From Nitrosomonas sp. Is35 (lineage in GTDB: Bacteria > Pseudomonadota > Gammaproteobacteria > Burkholderiales > Nitrosomonadaceae): a DNA stretch of 64,000 nt. This document shows, one piece after another, positions 1 through 9,775 of the stretch. The stretch spans positions 1,550,001-1,614,000 of the forward strand of contig NZ_JAWJZH010000001.1 of the NCBI RefSeq assembly GCF_033063295.1. The letters are read 5' to 3'. Each line of letters opens with the position of its first letter. Position 1 is the stretch's first letter. Both the position numbers and the translations under genes were made by a program. The notes below the pieces were generated by a model. That model had not been told where the DNA came from, made no database searches, and saw nothing but the letters and a program-made list of their open reading frames with translations.

Positions 1-573
1 ATCAATAACTGGAATACACCGGTTCTGAAGGTCAACGATGAGCGCGGCAGTCCGATTGAGATTGCCGCCGTGATTGCCTGGCGGGTGCAAGATACCGCCC
101 GGGCGGTGTTCGACGTTGAAAGCACATTGAATTACTTGCAAATCCAAAGTGAATCCGCCGTGCGTCAAGTGGCCAGTAGTCACGCCTATGACGCTGCCGA
201 AGGAGGGCAACGCAAGAGCTTGCGTACCGATCTGGATGCCATTGCAGCGCTGTTGCGGGATTCTATACAGCAGCACGTCGAAGTGGCGGGCATTGTGATA
301 GAAGAAGCCAAAATTGCCCATCTGGCTTATGCGCCGGAAATCGCCAATGCCATGCTGCGGCGCCAGCAAGCGGAAGCGGTGGTACAGGCGCGTCAAAAGC
401 TTGTCGATGGGGCGGTCGGTATGGTCGAAGTAGCATTGAAGAATCTGGAAGATAAAAAAATCGTTACGCTGACATCCGATCAACGCGCAGTGCTGGTTAC
501 CAACATGATGACCGTATTGTTATCCGAATCGGGCGCGCAGCCGGTGATTCAGATGGCGCAATCGACGCAATAG
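1..573 (+). CDS. SPFH/Band 7 domain protein (C-terminal part, 5' end outside window)
   Basis: The reading frame is open from base 1 to the TAA at 571-573 and gives 190 residues without a proper start, so the gene begins upstream of the window. The opening residues contain the Band 7/SPFH signature (EIAAVIAWRVQDTARAVFDV region), followed by an Ala/Glu/Gln-rich helical stretch (REEAKIAHLAYAPEIANAMLRRQQAEA type) typical of the stomatin/flotillin stalk. SPFH proteins are membrane scaffolds that form large oligomers. An internal GTG at 70 could be mistaken for a start, but the SPFH fold clearly extends before it. Family call is firm; the exact subfamily cannot be told without the N-terminus. Confidence 0.85.
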   Translation: MNNWNTPVLKVNDERGSPIEIAAVIAWRVQDTARAVFDVESTLNYLQIQSESAVRQVASSHAYDAAEGGQRKSLRTDLDAIAALLRDSIQQHVEVAGIVIEEAKIAHLAYAPEIANAMLRRQQAEAVVQARQKLVDGAVGMVEVALKNLEDKKIVTLTSDQRAVLVTNMMTVLLSESGAQPVIQMAQSTQ

Positions 574-814
574 TGATTCAACTGCCGCAAGTAAAGTCAA
601 GCCTGCAATCCGGGAGCCGTTGCGGTGAGTGCTTTTTTTACTGTGAGAGTTAATGCGATTGATTAAAAGTTCAAATGAGATAAAGAATTAGGTAATGTCG
701 TTCACGTTTGACTTTAATTGGAGATATCGCTATATAGTGAAATGCGGTATCGGCAATACTGATTCAATGCAGTAGCAATGCGAGTTTATCGACACTATAA
801 AGGAGAATAACAGC

Positions 815-2086
815 ATGTCAGCGACCACAATCTTTTCAAAAAAATCTCATCGAACCCACAAACTGTTCCTTTGGAGCATGATACTTGTGCCATTTCTGAT
901 CTCGGGTTGCAGCATCGGCGACAAAATCGACAAGTTAACCGACAAAGTCAGCGATGTTGCCGGTGATACTGTTGCTACGCTGGATAACGCCATCGATGCC
1001 TTGGACCGGAACTCCGCATCGTGGCAAACGGTATTGCAAGATACCACCGCGAAGTTGACGAGCGATGCGCAATCTACGGTGCGCAATGAAGTCTCGGATG
1101 TGCTGAATCGCAGCGTAGCGGCTACCGGCGATGAATTGCGTTGCAATATGGATTTTATCGGTACACGCGTGCGCCAGGCCCTAGTGAGAATCCGGGCACG
1201 CTTAATGCATCAAGCGATACCGCCGGTTGAACCGGCGCTGTGTCATGTGGTTCCAGCCGCAGTGGATATGGCACTGGATCCAAGCCGCCGCAACAAGCTG
1301 GAATTTTTTGGTTACGATTTCGATACCACACCAATCAAAGTAACGCTGCATGACACATCGAGAACACTGGATGTTTCTCCCGAATTGGACCGATTGACGC
1401 ACTATCACATGACTCTTAACCTCGGCGCCAACGGTGTTCCTTTATCCAAAACCAGCGACCGCCTCACGTTGGAATGGCAGAATCGTCCTATTTCCAGCAT
1501 CGCCGTCATTCAGCCCGCGACACCGGTATGCCGGGAAAAAACCGAAACCTATGCGCGCGATACCTATTTATCGTTCACACCCCCTCATACCCGAGGTGAT
1601 AAGGAATTCGGTGGTCATGGCCCGGAAGTTTGGGCTAAAGCAACCTGGAGCGTCCAAGGCACGCGCGTCAACTTACGGCTCTGGATGAAAGCGCAAGAAA
1701 CACGGAGCGACTGGACTACTGCGGAAGGCGAGCGCAACGATACTTACTATACGGCTCCCCCCGGTTGGCGCATTGACAGTATCGTTAGTAGTTTGGAAAG
1801 CTCAGCGCATTACATTGACACCGATCACAACGATGATCGTCAGGGCGGAGGACCAAATGGACCGGTGAAGGAATTCAAATTCCGCGGCGATCGCGATGGT
1901 GACGATGCCGGCAGTTATACCGGCGTAGATGTGACTTTCAATCCACTGGTGGTTAAATTGGTCGAAGTGGCTAATTGTGCTCCGGCATCGGCGGTTAAAT
2001 CGTTGCAAATCAAAGACCAGCTGGCACCTTCCACCATCAAACGTCTGCAACCCATGATGTTGAAGCTGCAACCAGCCAAACCTTAG
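815..2086 (+). CDS. putative lipoprotein of unknown function
   Basis: 423 residues. The N-terminus is basic, then hydrophobic, and ends in a lipobox LISGC with the lipidated cysteine at residue 32, so the product should be anchored to a membrane facing the periplasm. Residues about 35-75 form an amphipathic helical stretch (repeated D-K-x-x-D/L patterns), followed by a mixed region with a DxDxDD-like acidic patch near residues 357-366 that could bind calcium, which is inference. The start is chosen because AGGAG lies at 801-805. I do not recognise the family. It stands alone, with a strong hairpin just after its stop codon. Confidence 0.8.
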   Translation: MSATTIFSKKSHRTHKLFLWSMILVPFLISGCSIGDKIDKLTDKVSDVAGDTVATLDNAIDALDRNSASWQTVLQDTTAKLTSDAQSTVRNEVSDVLNRSVAATGDELRCNMDFIGTRVRQALVRIRARLMHQAIPPVEPALCHVVPAAVDMALDPSRRNKLEFFGYDFDTTPIKVTLHDTSRTLDVSPELDRLTHYHMTLNLGANGVPLSKTSDRLTLEWQNRPISSIAVIQPATPVCREKTETYARDTYLSFTPPHTRGDKEFGGHGPEVWAKATWSVQGTRVNLRLWMKAQETRSDWTTAEGERNDTYYTAPPGWRIDSIVSSLESSAHYIDTDHNDDRQGGGPNGPVKEFKFRGDRDGDDAGSYTGVDVTFNPLVVKLVEVANCAPASAVKSLQIKDQLAPSTIKRLQPMMLKLQPAKP

Positions 2087-2094
2087 CTATAGTC

Positions 2095-2127
2095 GAGCAA
2101 TCACCGGTTTCGCAACGGTGATTGCTC
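2095..2127. terminator. 12-bp perfect stem-loop, probable bidirectional terminator
   Basis: GAGCAATCACCG (2095-2106) and CGGTGATTGCTC (2116-2127) form a perfect 12-bp stem with a 9-nt loop. It lies between the convergent lipoprotein and MFS genes. The downstream T content is modest on either strand, so efficiency is uncertain. Confidence 0.65.
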
Positions 2128-2198
2128 TGCCATTTCTCTATGAAAACCGGTATTACTCAAATCCTGCCGGAGTCTCAGATCATGCTGCGGTTTTCTCT

Positions 2199-3818
2199 CT
2201 ATAGATCGTGATGTGTTTTGGGGATTGTTTTCAGCTGGCCGCCAGTATGCGGTGCAACGGCATGCGTAACACGCGGTGAGGTTTCTCCGCGATGCAAAGC
2301 GAAAATTTTGTTTTGCAGCATCTTGTCGGACACGGATACGCGGGCATGCTGGCGCAAATGCGCAACCCAGGATTCGACCGTGAACATCTCGATGAATCGT
2401 CCATGATCCTCAACATCCTCGAAAAATCCCCATTGAATGGCGCCATCGCGGCGGCGGGTTATCTCCAATTCCTGCATCAGCACATAAAAAGCAGCGCGAT
2501 CCGCATCGTCGATACGATACTCCAGCGTCACCAGCACGGGGCCATGATCGTGCGATACAGGAATCACCGGCGCGGGATCGGCCCAATGACCGGACGCCGT
2601 ATAGTCATGGTGTTCACCCAGATTGAGTTTGAATCGCGCCGTGATTGGGATCAGCAACAGCGCCAAAAATCCTGATGCGGTCAAAGCTTCTGGCAAGCCG
2701 ATCATTTCCGTCGCCTGACCCCAGCTGAGCGATCCCGCTGCCATCGCACCGAAAACCACCATCTGAAAAATGGCGAGTCCGCGGGCACGAACCCAATCCG
2801 GTAGCGCCATTTGCGCGGAAACATTCAACAACAAAACCGCCATGATCCATGACACGCCGCCTGTAAATCCTGCGACCATACCGGTCACCGCATGTCCGCC
2901 ATAAGCAAACAACATGGAGCTCAGCGCGGTTACCGTTGTTGCTACTATCATGATTGTGTTTGCACTGAAGTGTTTTTTCATGACAGGGAGTAGAAATGCC
3001 CCGGATACGGCACCAATGCCCAGTGCAGTCAATAAAATACCGTAAAGGCTGGGGCCGCCTTGCAATGTATCCTTCGCGATCAGTGGCAGTAATGCCCAGT
3101 AAGCGGATGCGCACATGAAAAAAGCCAATGCATGAGTCAAGGTGTGACGTAGCGGCTTGCTATGCAGGGCAAAGCGGATACCGGCATGCATGGCACCGGC
3201 CAAGCGTTCGCGCGGTAATGCATCGTCTTGGGTGGTACTCGCGCGCCACCATAACAGCGCTGCCGCGACGGCAAGATAGGAAATGGCATCCAGAAAAGCC
3301 GTCGCCACGGCACCGGCTGCGGCCAGAATAAAACCACCCAATGCCGGCCCGATGGCGCGGGCGATATTCATGCTGACGCCATTCAATACAATGGCGGAAC
3401 TCAAGGTATCGCGCGGCACAAGACGCGGTACGATGGCCTGCCATGCGGGCATGGCAAAGGCTGATCCGGTGCCGATGATGAAAGTAAACAGCAGCAGGGT
3501 CCAGGCATTAACGCTGCCGCTCCATAACAGTGCGGTAAAAAGCAGTAGCACCGCTGCCAGAAAGATTTGTGTCCATATCAGCAGTTTGCGGCGGTCAAAA
3601 AGATCACCCAATGCTCCGGCGGGAAGGGCAAAAAGAAAAACCGGCAAGGTTGTTGCCGCTTGCACCATCGATATCATGAAGGGTGAGGGGGATAATTCGG
3701 TCATCACCCAGCCGGAAGTGACGTTGAACATCCACGTGCCGATATTTGAAACCAGCGTCGCAATCCATAGCACCGTGAAAATACAATGCTTGAAGGGAGA
3801 AAACGCGGAGCCTGTCAT
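2199..3818 (-). CDS. MFS transporter of the MFS_3/EntS-like type with a C-terminal cytosolic domain
   Basis: 539 residues. The first about 400 residues hold the usual dozen hydrophobic segments, with the MFS loop motif between helices 2 and 3 (GALGDLFDRRKLL). The family (PF05977-like) exports small molecules such as siderophores. Residues about 430-515 form a soluble extension (VLVTLEYRIDDADRAAFY, then RDGAIQWGFFED) resembling the ferredoxin-like monooxygenase domain often fused to this subfamily. Transcribed towards the lipoprotein gene, with a shared terminator hairpin between. Substrate is unknown. A short GAGG lies upstream of the ATG. Confidence 0.85.
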   Translation of the reverse strand: MTGSAFSPFKHCIFTVLWIATLVSNIGTWMFNVTSGWVMTELSPSPFMISMVQAATTLPVFLFALPAGALGDLFDRRKLLIWTQIFLAAVLLLFTALLWSGSVNAWTLLLFTFIIGTGSAFAMPAWQAIVPRLVPRDTLSSAIVLNGVSMNIARAIGPALGGFILAAAGAVATAFLDAISYLAVAAALLWWRASTTQDDALPRERLAGAMHAGIRFALHSKPLRHTLTHALAFFMCASAYWALLPLIAKDTLQGGPSLYGILLTALGIGAVSGAFLLPVMKKHFSANTIMIVATTVTALSSMLFAYGGHAVTGMVAGFTGGVSWIMAVLLLNVSAQMALPDWVRARGLAIFQMVVFGAMAAGSLSWGQATEMIGLPEALTASGFLALLLIPITARFKLNLGEHHDYTASGHWADPAPVIPVSHDHGPVLVTLEYRIDDADRAAFYVLMQELEITRRRDGAIQWGFFEDVEDHGRFIEMFTVESWVAHLRQHARVSVSDKMLQNKIFALHRGETSPRVTHAVAPHTGGQLKTIPKTHHDL

Positions 3819-4159
3819 TCCGTTTGCTATCCTCAGTCAGCGAAGCAGCCGCAACCGATTGCCCAGGGATTTTTAGAGTCTGTCACCAGCCGGTGAAGGT
3901 GGAGAAATACGTCCGATTGAATGTTTGTCATGGTTTGAGGCTCCGTTTAAGCAGTTAACTACAGTAGCAAAAAGTACCCGCTGACTTAGTTTTAGGTACT
4001 ATACAGCATTCCTGAACACTCTCATTTTCTTGGTTTTAAGTTGTATTCACCGGATATCCGCAGTAGTGCAACCGCTGTGCGCACGCAATCCGGCATAATC
4101 ATGAGATACTGAATGTCACAACATCACATCGCACTCAATTATTAACAGGGAATATTTTT
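3819..4159. other. divergent intergenic region
   Basis: 341 bases between the divergent MFS and DUF1993 genes. It must hold both promoters, but I see no convincing -35/-10 pair or operator. An AGTAC...GTACT inverted pair near 3971-3999 is the only local symmetry. No open reading frame with a good ribosome binding site. Confidence 0.5.
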
Positions 4160-4672
4160 ATGACTACTTCGTATATATACAAAACCTCAGTACCCGTTTT
4201 CAAGCAATTGTTGACCAGCCTAAGCGCCATTTTGACCAAAGCGGAAGCCTACGCCGCCGGGAAAAAATTTGAACCGGCCGTATTGCTGAACGCCCGGCTA
4301 TATCCCGATATGTTTCCTCTGGTCCGCCAGGTGCAAGTGGCTGCCGATTTCGCCAAAAGTGTATCAGCCCGGTTGGCGGGAGTGGAGGTGCCAGCCTATG
4401 AAGATAATGAGCAGACTTTCGCCGATTTACAGGCGCGCATCGCTAAGACGTTAGCGTTTATCGAAAGCCTGACGCCCGCACAGTTCGAGGGCAGCGAAAC
4501 GCGTGAAATCGTGTTGCGTCCGGGCACGCCGAAAGAGAAAAAGATGATCGGGCACAATTACCTGATCAATTATGGATTGCCGCAATTTTTCTTCCATGTC
4601 ACTACTGCCTACGCGATTCTGCGGCACAACGGACTGGATGTCGGCAAAGGCGATTTCATGGGCAGCTTTTAA
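4160..4672 (+). CDS. DUF1993 family protein
   Basis: 170 residues, helical, cytosolic, no signal peptide. It shows the DUF1993 layout: an N-terminal helix with a conserved LLNARLYPDMFPL motif (about residues 46-58), and a C-terminal NYGLPQFFFHVTTAYAILRHNGLDVGKGDF motif split over the last 40 residues. The family resembles DinB-like four-helix proteins and has no assigned activity. The start has AGGGA at a normal distance. The gene sits alone upstream of a secreted DUF3617-like protein. Confidence 0.85.
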   Translation: MTTSYIYKTSVPVFKQLLTSLSAILTKAEAYAAGKKFEPAVLLNARLYPDMFPLVRQVQVAADFAKSVSARLAGVEVPAYEDNEQTFADLQARIAKTLAFIESLTPAQFEGSETREIVLRPGTPKEKKMIGHNYLINYGLPQFFFHVTTAYAILRHNGLDVGKGDFMGSF

Positions 4673-4727
4673 GTGCTGATGCAATACTGGCCGTGCCATT
4701 TCTTATCGGCGTTATGAGGGAAGCGAG

Positions 4728-5141
4728 TTGAAACATTTACTTAATTATGGTGTATCAATCGCAATTTTATTGTCTGTATTCAGCGCTCATGCTCAGCAAT
4801 TTCCGAAAGGCAAATGGGAGGTCACCATGCAGACAATAATGCCGCACATCATGACGCCGATGCCTATTCATACCGATGTTATTTGCGTCAATGATAAAAC
4901 CAAGGGAAAACCGCCCATTGCTGTGCATGAGTCCTGTGAATTTTTTGATTATAAAATTATCGATAATGATGCTTCATGGCAAATGAAGTGCAAAGGTAAG
5001 CTGAAAATGAATGGCGCGGGAAGAATTATTTTCAGCTCGGATAAATATAAAGGTTCCGCTGTCATTAAAATGAAAATGCCTGAATCGGAACCCATGGAAA
5101 TAGATCACACATACACGGGCCGACGGATTGGCGATTGTTAA
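4728..5141 (+). CDS. secreted DUF3617-like protein
   Basis: 137 residues starting at TTG (4728), supported by GAGGG a few bases before. A signal peptide ends at about residue 22 (AHA, then QQFPKGKWEV), so the mature protein is periplasmic. The mature part has the DUF3617 pattern: KWEVTM..., three or four cysteines (CVND, CEFF, CKGK, final C) that could form disulfides, and repeated GSAVIKMK-type beta strands. The family is common in proteobacteria and its function is unknown. A cysteine is the last residue, which is normal for the family. Confidence 0.7.
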   Translation: MKHLLNYGVSIAILLSVFSAHAQQFPKGKWEVTMQTIMPHIMTPMPIHTDVICVNDKTKGKPPIAVHESCEFFDYKIIDNDASWQMKCKGKLKMNGAGRIIFSSDKYKGSAVIKMKMPESEPMEIDHTYTGRRIGDC

Positions 5142-5726
5142 AAAAGCAAAAATTCCCTGTTGCCATTAAGAAACATTCATTTTCAAACCAATCATAATTT
5201 CAGTAGCGAATGCCTCGCACCAGTAGCCAATAATACTGAAACACCAGACCGGATTTAATCGCAGATTACGATTGCTTTTAAAACGAGCAGGAAAAAGTGA
5301 AATTTTTTGGCAGGGACAATTGATGGAAATTTATATGCCGTAGGATTTCAACGGCATGAATCCTGAATCGGGGCGGTGGCATTCACACTCAGTTCATAAC
5401 TGCATGTAATTATGAATATTTATTATTGAGTTTAAAAAAGTTACTACGTTTTTTACCACATTTTTTTAATCGCTGCCTGGTTTTTAGGCAGTTAATTTGC
5501 TTAATTTCTAGGCAATGGCTATTTTAACCCCCCCCCCTATTTAAATGCGGTTTTTTGCAAACGTAGGCTGAGAGCGGTCTAGACCTTACTAAGCTATAGG
5601 GATTTTGACCGCCCCCGGTAGTGTCATGACTGAGGTATACCCCCCGTCCCGATTTCCCGCATAAAAAAATTAGATGCAACAAACGGTCTCGAAACCTGAA
5701 AGGATAGACTTTTGAACCGCCCCAGG
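5142..5726. other. left flank and boundary of the genomic island
   Basis: 585 bases with no credible gene. It contains the left copy of an att-like repeat (5434-5468), a CTGCC...GGCAG hairpin (about 5473-5491) and a run of ten C (5528-5537). The 68-residue frame on the minus strand here crosses the poly-C run and has no ribosome site, so I treat it as noise. Composition turns AT-rich at about 5400, matching the proposed island edge. Confidence 0.55.
5434..5468 (+). repeat. left att-like/integrase-site repeat of the genomic island
   Basis: The sequence here matches 14097-14131 in direct orientation with three mismatches. It includes an identical 19-base core, TTTTTACCACATTTTTTTA. The right copy lies just upstream of the integrase start. 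The repeat therefore either marks attL/attR or the integrase arm-binding sites at both ends. Confidence 0.5.
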
Positions 5727-6368
5727 TCATGCAGTAGGCAGGTAATCACCGCATGATTCGGGTGCAATCAACACACGTTCGCCCACATAGAATGCTTCAA
5801 GCATTGGGTGTTGTTGTTTGCAAGTGAATCTGAATACAGGGCGCTTGTCGGTGGCGATCTTTTGCATTTCTATGTGCTTACACCCTTGGCAGCTTGTGCC
5901 TTTGTTTGATGATCGGATGAATGGGTGGATGACTTTGTGGGGATTGATGCCATACTTTTGGCAAAGTATCGCCCATGATCTGACCTGTTCGGACTGCGGG
6001 ATGGTTTGAAGATTGATGATTGCTTCAATGGTTTCTTCTTTGGTGAATGTTGCTTTATTGCAACAGGTTAATAGCAGGGTAACGGCAATCGGATTAATCG
6101 GATGCGTTTTCGTGGCGCAATAATTATCTGAAGCCACCCCTTCACCGGGCGCATGATTTTCTTGTTCAAATCCTACCCCCTTATTTTTTAGTAGGGCAGG
6201 TAGGGCGAGTAGGGCGGAATCGTCAAGAACGTCTTGGTTATTGGTTTCTAGCTGCCCTACTTTTCCATGATGGCCATCGGAATCAGTAGGGCGCGCCCTA
6301 CTATTGGGGGTGTTTTCCGATGTTTCAGTATCGTTTTCCGCCCTAATCAGCTCATCCCAATCAATCAC
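5727..6368 (-). CDS. island protein with C-terminal Cys/His metal-binding-like motif
   Basis: 213 residues, starting at GTG (6368) inside the last codons of the upstream replication gene (8-bp overlap, GGGAGAG before it), so the two are probably translationally coupled. The middle (about residues 20-75) is polar and low-complexity, because the DNA there is an iteron array (6171-6303). The C-terminal half has CxxCKH, then FTCKQQH, then ESCGDYLP, a set of four cysteines and two histidines likely to bind zinc or an iron-sulfur cluster. I do not recognise a named family. Its position suggests a role in island replication or its control. Confidence 0.65.
   Translation of the reverse strand: MIDWDELIRAENDTETSENTPNSRARPTDSDGHHGKVGQLETNNQDVLDDSALLALPALLKNKGVGFEQENHAPGEGVASDNYCATKTHPINPIAVTLLLTCCNKATFTKEETIEAIINLQTIPQSEQVRSWAILCQKYGINPHKVIHPFIRSSNKGTSCQGCKHIEMQKIATDKRPVFRFTCKQQHPMLEAFYVGERVLIAPESCGDYLPTA
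6171..6303. repeat. left iteron array (inverted copy of 12681-12811)
   Basis: Contains GTAGGGC at 6191-6197, 6200-6206 and 6209-6215 (9-bp period), the reverse complement at 6254-6260, and a perfect 16-bp palindrome GTAGGGCGCGCCCTAC at 6286-6301. The whole segment matches the reverse complement of 12681-12811 at roughly 90%. It lies inside a coding region, yet keeps the iteron spacing. Confidence 0.85.
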
Positions 6369-9186
6369 TTTCGCTCTCCCAGATTGTTGGAAGGATATGA
6401 AAAACACGCTTCCGGCCTTCACCCGGCAAGTTAACTTTAGGCTGAAGATTCTTCCCATCGCCTTTCATAAATCCCCGGTCGATCAGCAATCGCGCAACCG
6501 CCTTATAATCAAAGCCCTTGCATATTTCCGCCTTGAATACTTCCGGATAGCAGTAATACTCAAGATTACTTTCATGATTCTTTTCACGGAACCCCGCCTT
6601 ATTCATCGTGCGCGGTGTGTGGTTATCGTCAACCACAGTGCGTTCAATATCGGTGAACCGTGATTCACCATGCAATTCCAGAAAGTGGCGAACCTGTGCA
6701 ATCATTGCCCGATCTTCTTTATTGCCTTCACCGCCAAAAGCCTGAAGCCAAGCCTTAAAGCAAGTGATGGCGGATTGCATCGATGCACCCGGCTGCCAGC
6801 CGGTAATGCCCCAATCGGTAGCCAGCTCACCCGCAGCACCCGCAAGGGCAAACCTTGCCGCTACCCGTTGCGCCTGTCCACTGGCGGCATTGCTAAGCGT
6901 TGCCTTCTCGAACTTTTGCCGGGCATCGAAGAGCGATTCCCGCAACGTTTCCCGGTGTTTCAGTACTTGTTCAATGAAAGTAGGGAAGGCCGTCCCATAG
7001 TATTTATTGACGGCCGCATTCAATGCTTTGGCGAATTCGTGCCCGTTCTCGAAGCCGTGCAGATTCTCAAAGCAGCCCAACCCTTGCCCGGCATCGGCCG
7101 GAACATCCGCCATGCGCAATTCAGCGCCGCTGGGTGTTTTCTTGCCAGATTCCGCCACATGCTGGGCTAGACTCAACTCACCGGCGGATAAGAACAGCAA
7201 CCGCCATTTAGCGGTACTGCGTGCGCCGCCGGTCACGTTCGCCCGAACCTTGGCCGCACCGTTCGCCAGCATGTAAGCCGATTCCCCGGCAATCCGGGCA
7301 TCGATCATTTTCAATTCATCCAAGGTCAGGATTGCATCGCAATGTGAAAGGGCGGTGCTTTCCAGTCCGTTATCCGTTGACCGCCACCGCTGCAAATACT
7401 CAGGTGAACCGCACACGCTACCGGCAACGGTTAAAGCGCTAGTCTTGCCGCTGGAAGTAGTGCCCCGGTAATGAAAACCGCCCGATTCCATTTCGATCAG
7501 ATGCAGCAGCGGCGCGGCAAAGGCAACGGATACCGCAAACGTCAATCGGCTATTGCCTACGCACAAGGCAGCTACATGCTCCCGCCATTGCTTCAGCGTG
7601 CCACGTTGCCGGAATAGACTGGAATCAGGCTTGCTATCACTAAATAGCCACTCATCATCGGATTGCCCTATGGAACCATCCGGCATGACAAAAACTAAAT
7701 CATCACCGATACCATGCCAGCCGGTGCGATTGGTTATCCTTGCCCGTTTCTCAGGGTTTTGCGTTTGCAGGTATTCGATGACCAATTGCCGGGACTTGGG
7801 CGCGATGGTCAAGCCTTCGGATAACAAACGGCCTGAAGCTTCCAATCCATCGCCATTGAACGAACGGGCAGGGATCACCAATTGCTTAACCTTGTTATCC
7901 GGATCGGCGAAACGAACCAGCGTACCCCATTCCCTTGAATCCGTATCCCTTGCCAATGCCAGCACTTCCAGCCGTGCGCACACCTTGCGGCGGCGTAACC
8001 GCCCGTCTTTAGTCGGTTCCAGAAAGTACAGGCCGTCATCGAACAATTCAAATCCCCGTTGCACGGCTTCCGCTTGCGGCTCTTCCGGTTTGCTGACTGG
8101 CTTTGATTGCCCGGCGCCGGGATTGGCATCAGGTAGGAATGCATCCTCACGCTTGATGAAATCACCGAACTGGGCAGCATCCCAGCCGCACGCCACCAAA
8201 TCGGCGGCATCGTCTCCCGGCTGCAATGGTTCACCGGCTGCGCGTTCCAATCGGTCGACATCCAACACCCGTACCGAGCGCGCACCCGCAGCCGTTAACC
8301 GCTTCATCAAATCATTGGCGGCTTTCTTACCGGGTAGATCGTAATCCGGGAAGATCACGCAATCACGTCTGGCAAGCGGGCTATAATCCGATTTCTCCAC
8401 GGCTTGGCTTCCGCCTTGCCAGCACAATACAGGATGATCGGGCAGCAGCTTTTGCAAGGCTTCGGCCGCCTTTTCGCCTTCGGTAAACCAGCAAGCGGCA
8501 TCAGGGAATTGCAGCAATCCAGGCAAGCCGTACACCGGGCGCAATCCTGGCGGAACCTTAAACCGCCATTCGTACTTATTGCCTTTTTGCCAAAGCGTCA
8601 GCGGGCTGAATTGCTTTTTTTCACCCTTGGGCTTGTCATATCTGTAATGATAGAAATTAACGCGGCCATCCGGATCATGATACGGATAACGCTTTGACGG
8701 CTTCCCGTGTTTCGGGTGTGCGGCCGGCGGCTTGGGTGCATCATCGGGAACCGGCATAATGCACTGCCAGCCGTCATCATCACCGCCGGGATTCTTAACG
8801 CTGCCTGATTCTTTACGGCCGGTTGATGCCTTACCGTTGCCGGATGGTTTGGAATCGCTTCCGGCGCATTTTGGCGGACTGCTTTCTTCCAGTTCGATAC
8901 CCAGAAAAACCGCCAAGCGGCGGGCGGCCTTTCCTTGGGTTTCGCCTTCCAGATAGGCAACCAGTGCCACCAGGTCAAGCCCCTTCGCATCGCAAGCAAA
9001 ATCACTCCATGCGCCGGTGTTCAAGTTGATTGAAAACGAACCCGGCGCGCTGTCCGATCTCTTCGGATTCAGCGGCAGGTATTCATGCCCTTGACGCTGG
9101 CCATTGGGCAACCAATGCCGCAAAATGGCATCGATGTTATCCAGCCCAGCGGAGGCAATCCGTTTAATGAAGGGAATCGTGGACAT
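6361..9186 (-). CDS. replication protein: TOPRIM primase-like plus DUF927 helicase/ATPase
   Basis: About 941 residues. The N-terminal about 110 residues resemble a primase zinc-domain region without the cysteines. Residues about 225-340 are TOPRIM-like (FTEGEKAAEAL, then FPDYDLPGK as the DxD). From about 375 on it is a DUF927 module with Walker A GTTSSGKT and Walker B ILTLDELK. Such proteins start replication of phage satellites and integrative islands by origin binding, priming and unwinding. In-frame TTG, GTG and two ATG codons crowd 9201-9184; ATG 9186 is best placed behind TTGAGGG, with ATG 9192 as alternative. It overlaps the next upstream gene by about 23 bases, so all the genes from alpA on form one operon. 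Confidence 0.85.
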   Translation of the reverse strand: MSTIPFIKRIASAGLDNIDAILRHWLPNGQRQGHEYLPLNPKRSDSAPGSFSINLNTGAWSDFACDAKGLDLVALVAYLEGETQGKAARRLAVFLGIELEESSPPKCAGSDSKPSGNGKASTGRKESGSVKNPGGDDDGWQCIMPVPDDAPKPPAAHPKHGKPSKRYPYHDPDGRVNFYHYRYDKPKGEKKQFSPLTLWQKGNKYEWRFKVPPGLRPVYGLPGLLQFPDAACWFTEGEKAAEALQKLLPDHPVLCWQGGSQAVEKSDYSPLARRDCVIFPDYDLPGKKAANDLMKRLTAAGARSVRVLDVDRLERAAGEPLQPGDDAADLVACGWDAAQFGDFIKREDAFLPDANPGAGQSKPVSKPEEPQAEAVQRGFELFDDGLYFLEPTKDGRLRRRKVCARLEVLALARDTDSREWGTLVRFADPDNKVKQLVIPARSFNGDGLEASGRLLSEGLTIAPKSRQLVIEYLQTQNPEKRARITNRTGWHGIGDDLVFVMPDGSIGQSDDEWLFSDSKPDSSLFRQRGTLKQWREHVAALCVGNSRLTFAVSVAFAAPLLHLIEMESGGFHYRGTTSSGKTSALTVAGSVCGSPEYLQRWRSTDNGLESTALSHCDAILTLDELKMIDARIAGESAYMLANGAAKVRANVTGGARSTAKWRLLFLSAGELSLAQHVAESGKKTPSGAELRMADVPADAGQGLGCFENLHGFENGHEFAKALNAAVNKYYGTAFPTFIEQVLKHRETLRESLFDARQKFEKATLSNAASGQAQRVAARFALAGAAGELATDWGITGWQPGASMQSAITCFKAWLQAFGGEGNKEDRAMIAQVRHFLELHGESRFTDIERTVVDDNHTPRTMNKAGFREKNHESNLEYYCYPEVFKAEICKGFDYKAVARLLIDRGFMKGDGKNLQPKVNLPGEGRKRVFHILPTIWESESD

Positions 9187-9775
9187 TACCATCACCCTCA
9201 AGAGTCTCAGAAATTAATTCACAAAGTGCGTTGACTCCTTCATAGATATCTCCCGCCCTGTCGTCTGTTAATTGCATCACATGGAATAAACCGCAAATGC
9301 CAATTGAATCCATAGAAAAGCATTCTTCCTGAGAATTCCACTCGGTAGGTAATCCAACCATTTTGCAAACTTCAACATCTTTGCGAAAAAGTATCGTTCT
9401 GTCTCTCGCTTTATCAAGATGAATTCGAGCTAATTTTAGGGAAAAGCTTGTCATAAAAAAGAATGCATCAGTCGACCGACAAATATCATGAGTTATTTCT
9501 TCGCACGGTGACATTTTTATGACTATTTCCCGAACTTCACGCACCAAAGGAACTACTGATTCAACTACCAAGAAAGCGCCTAACATCTGTTCCCAGCTTA
9601 AGCTAAGAGTGCGAGTCAATCCATTAACTTGTTCCATCATTTCACCGCAGTCGATAAAACCAATAACAGAAATGCATTTTGAAATTATCAGGCGGGCACG
9701 CTCAAGTTCTTTCAGGCGCTCGATGTTACTGACCGTTGCTGATTCTGATGCGGGGATTTGATTGCTTGTTGTCAT
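9164..9775 (-). CDS. hypothetical island protein
   Basis: 203 residues, mostly helical and acidic, no membrane segment. The start is well supported by AAAGGAG before ATG 9775. The residue 15-35 region (NIERLKELERARLIISKC) looks like an amphipathic helix, and the protein has seven or so scattered cysteines without a clear metal motif. It lies between the Ash-like leader gene and the replication protein and is probably co-transcribed with both. Family not recognised; it may be an accessory of replication or an anti-phage factor, but nothing in the sequence decides this. Confidence 0.65.
   Translation of the reverse strand: MTTSNQIPASESATVSNIERLKELERARLIISKCISVIGFIDCGEMMEQVNGLTRTLSLSWEQMLGAFLVVESVVPLVREVREIVIKMSPCEEITHDICRSTDAFFFMTSFSLKLARIHLDKARDRTILFRKDVEVCKMVGLPTEWNSQEECFSMDSIGICGLFHVMQLTDDRAGDIYEGVNALCELISETLEGDGNVHDSLH

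Noticed and set aside
3968..4002. Possible regulatory hairpin before the DUF1993 gene
   Set aside because: The AGTAC/GTACT pair is only five bases long and has no conserved context.
5524..5730. 68-residue frame at the left island border
   Set aside because: It crosses a C10 run and has no start signal; composition is not coding-like.
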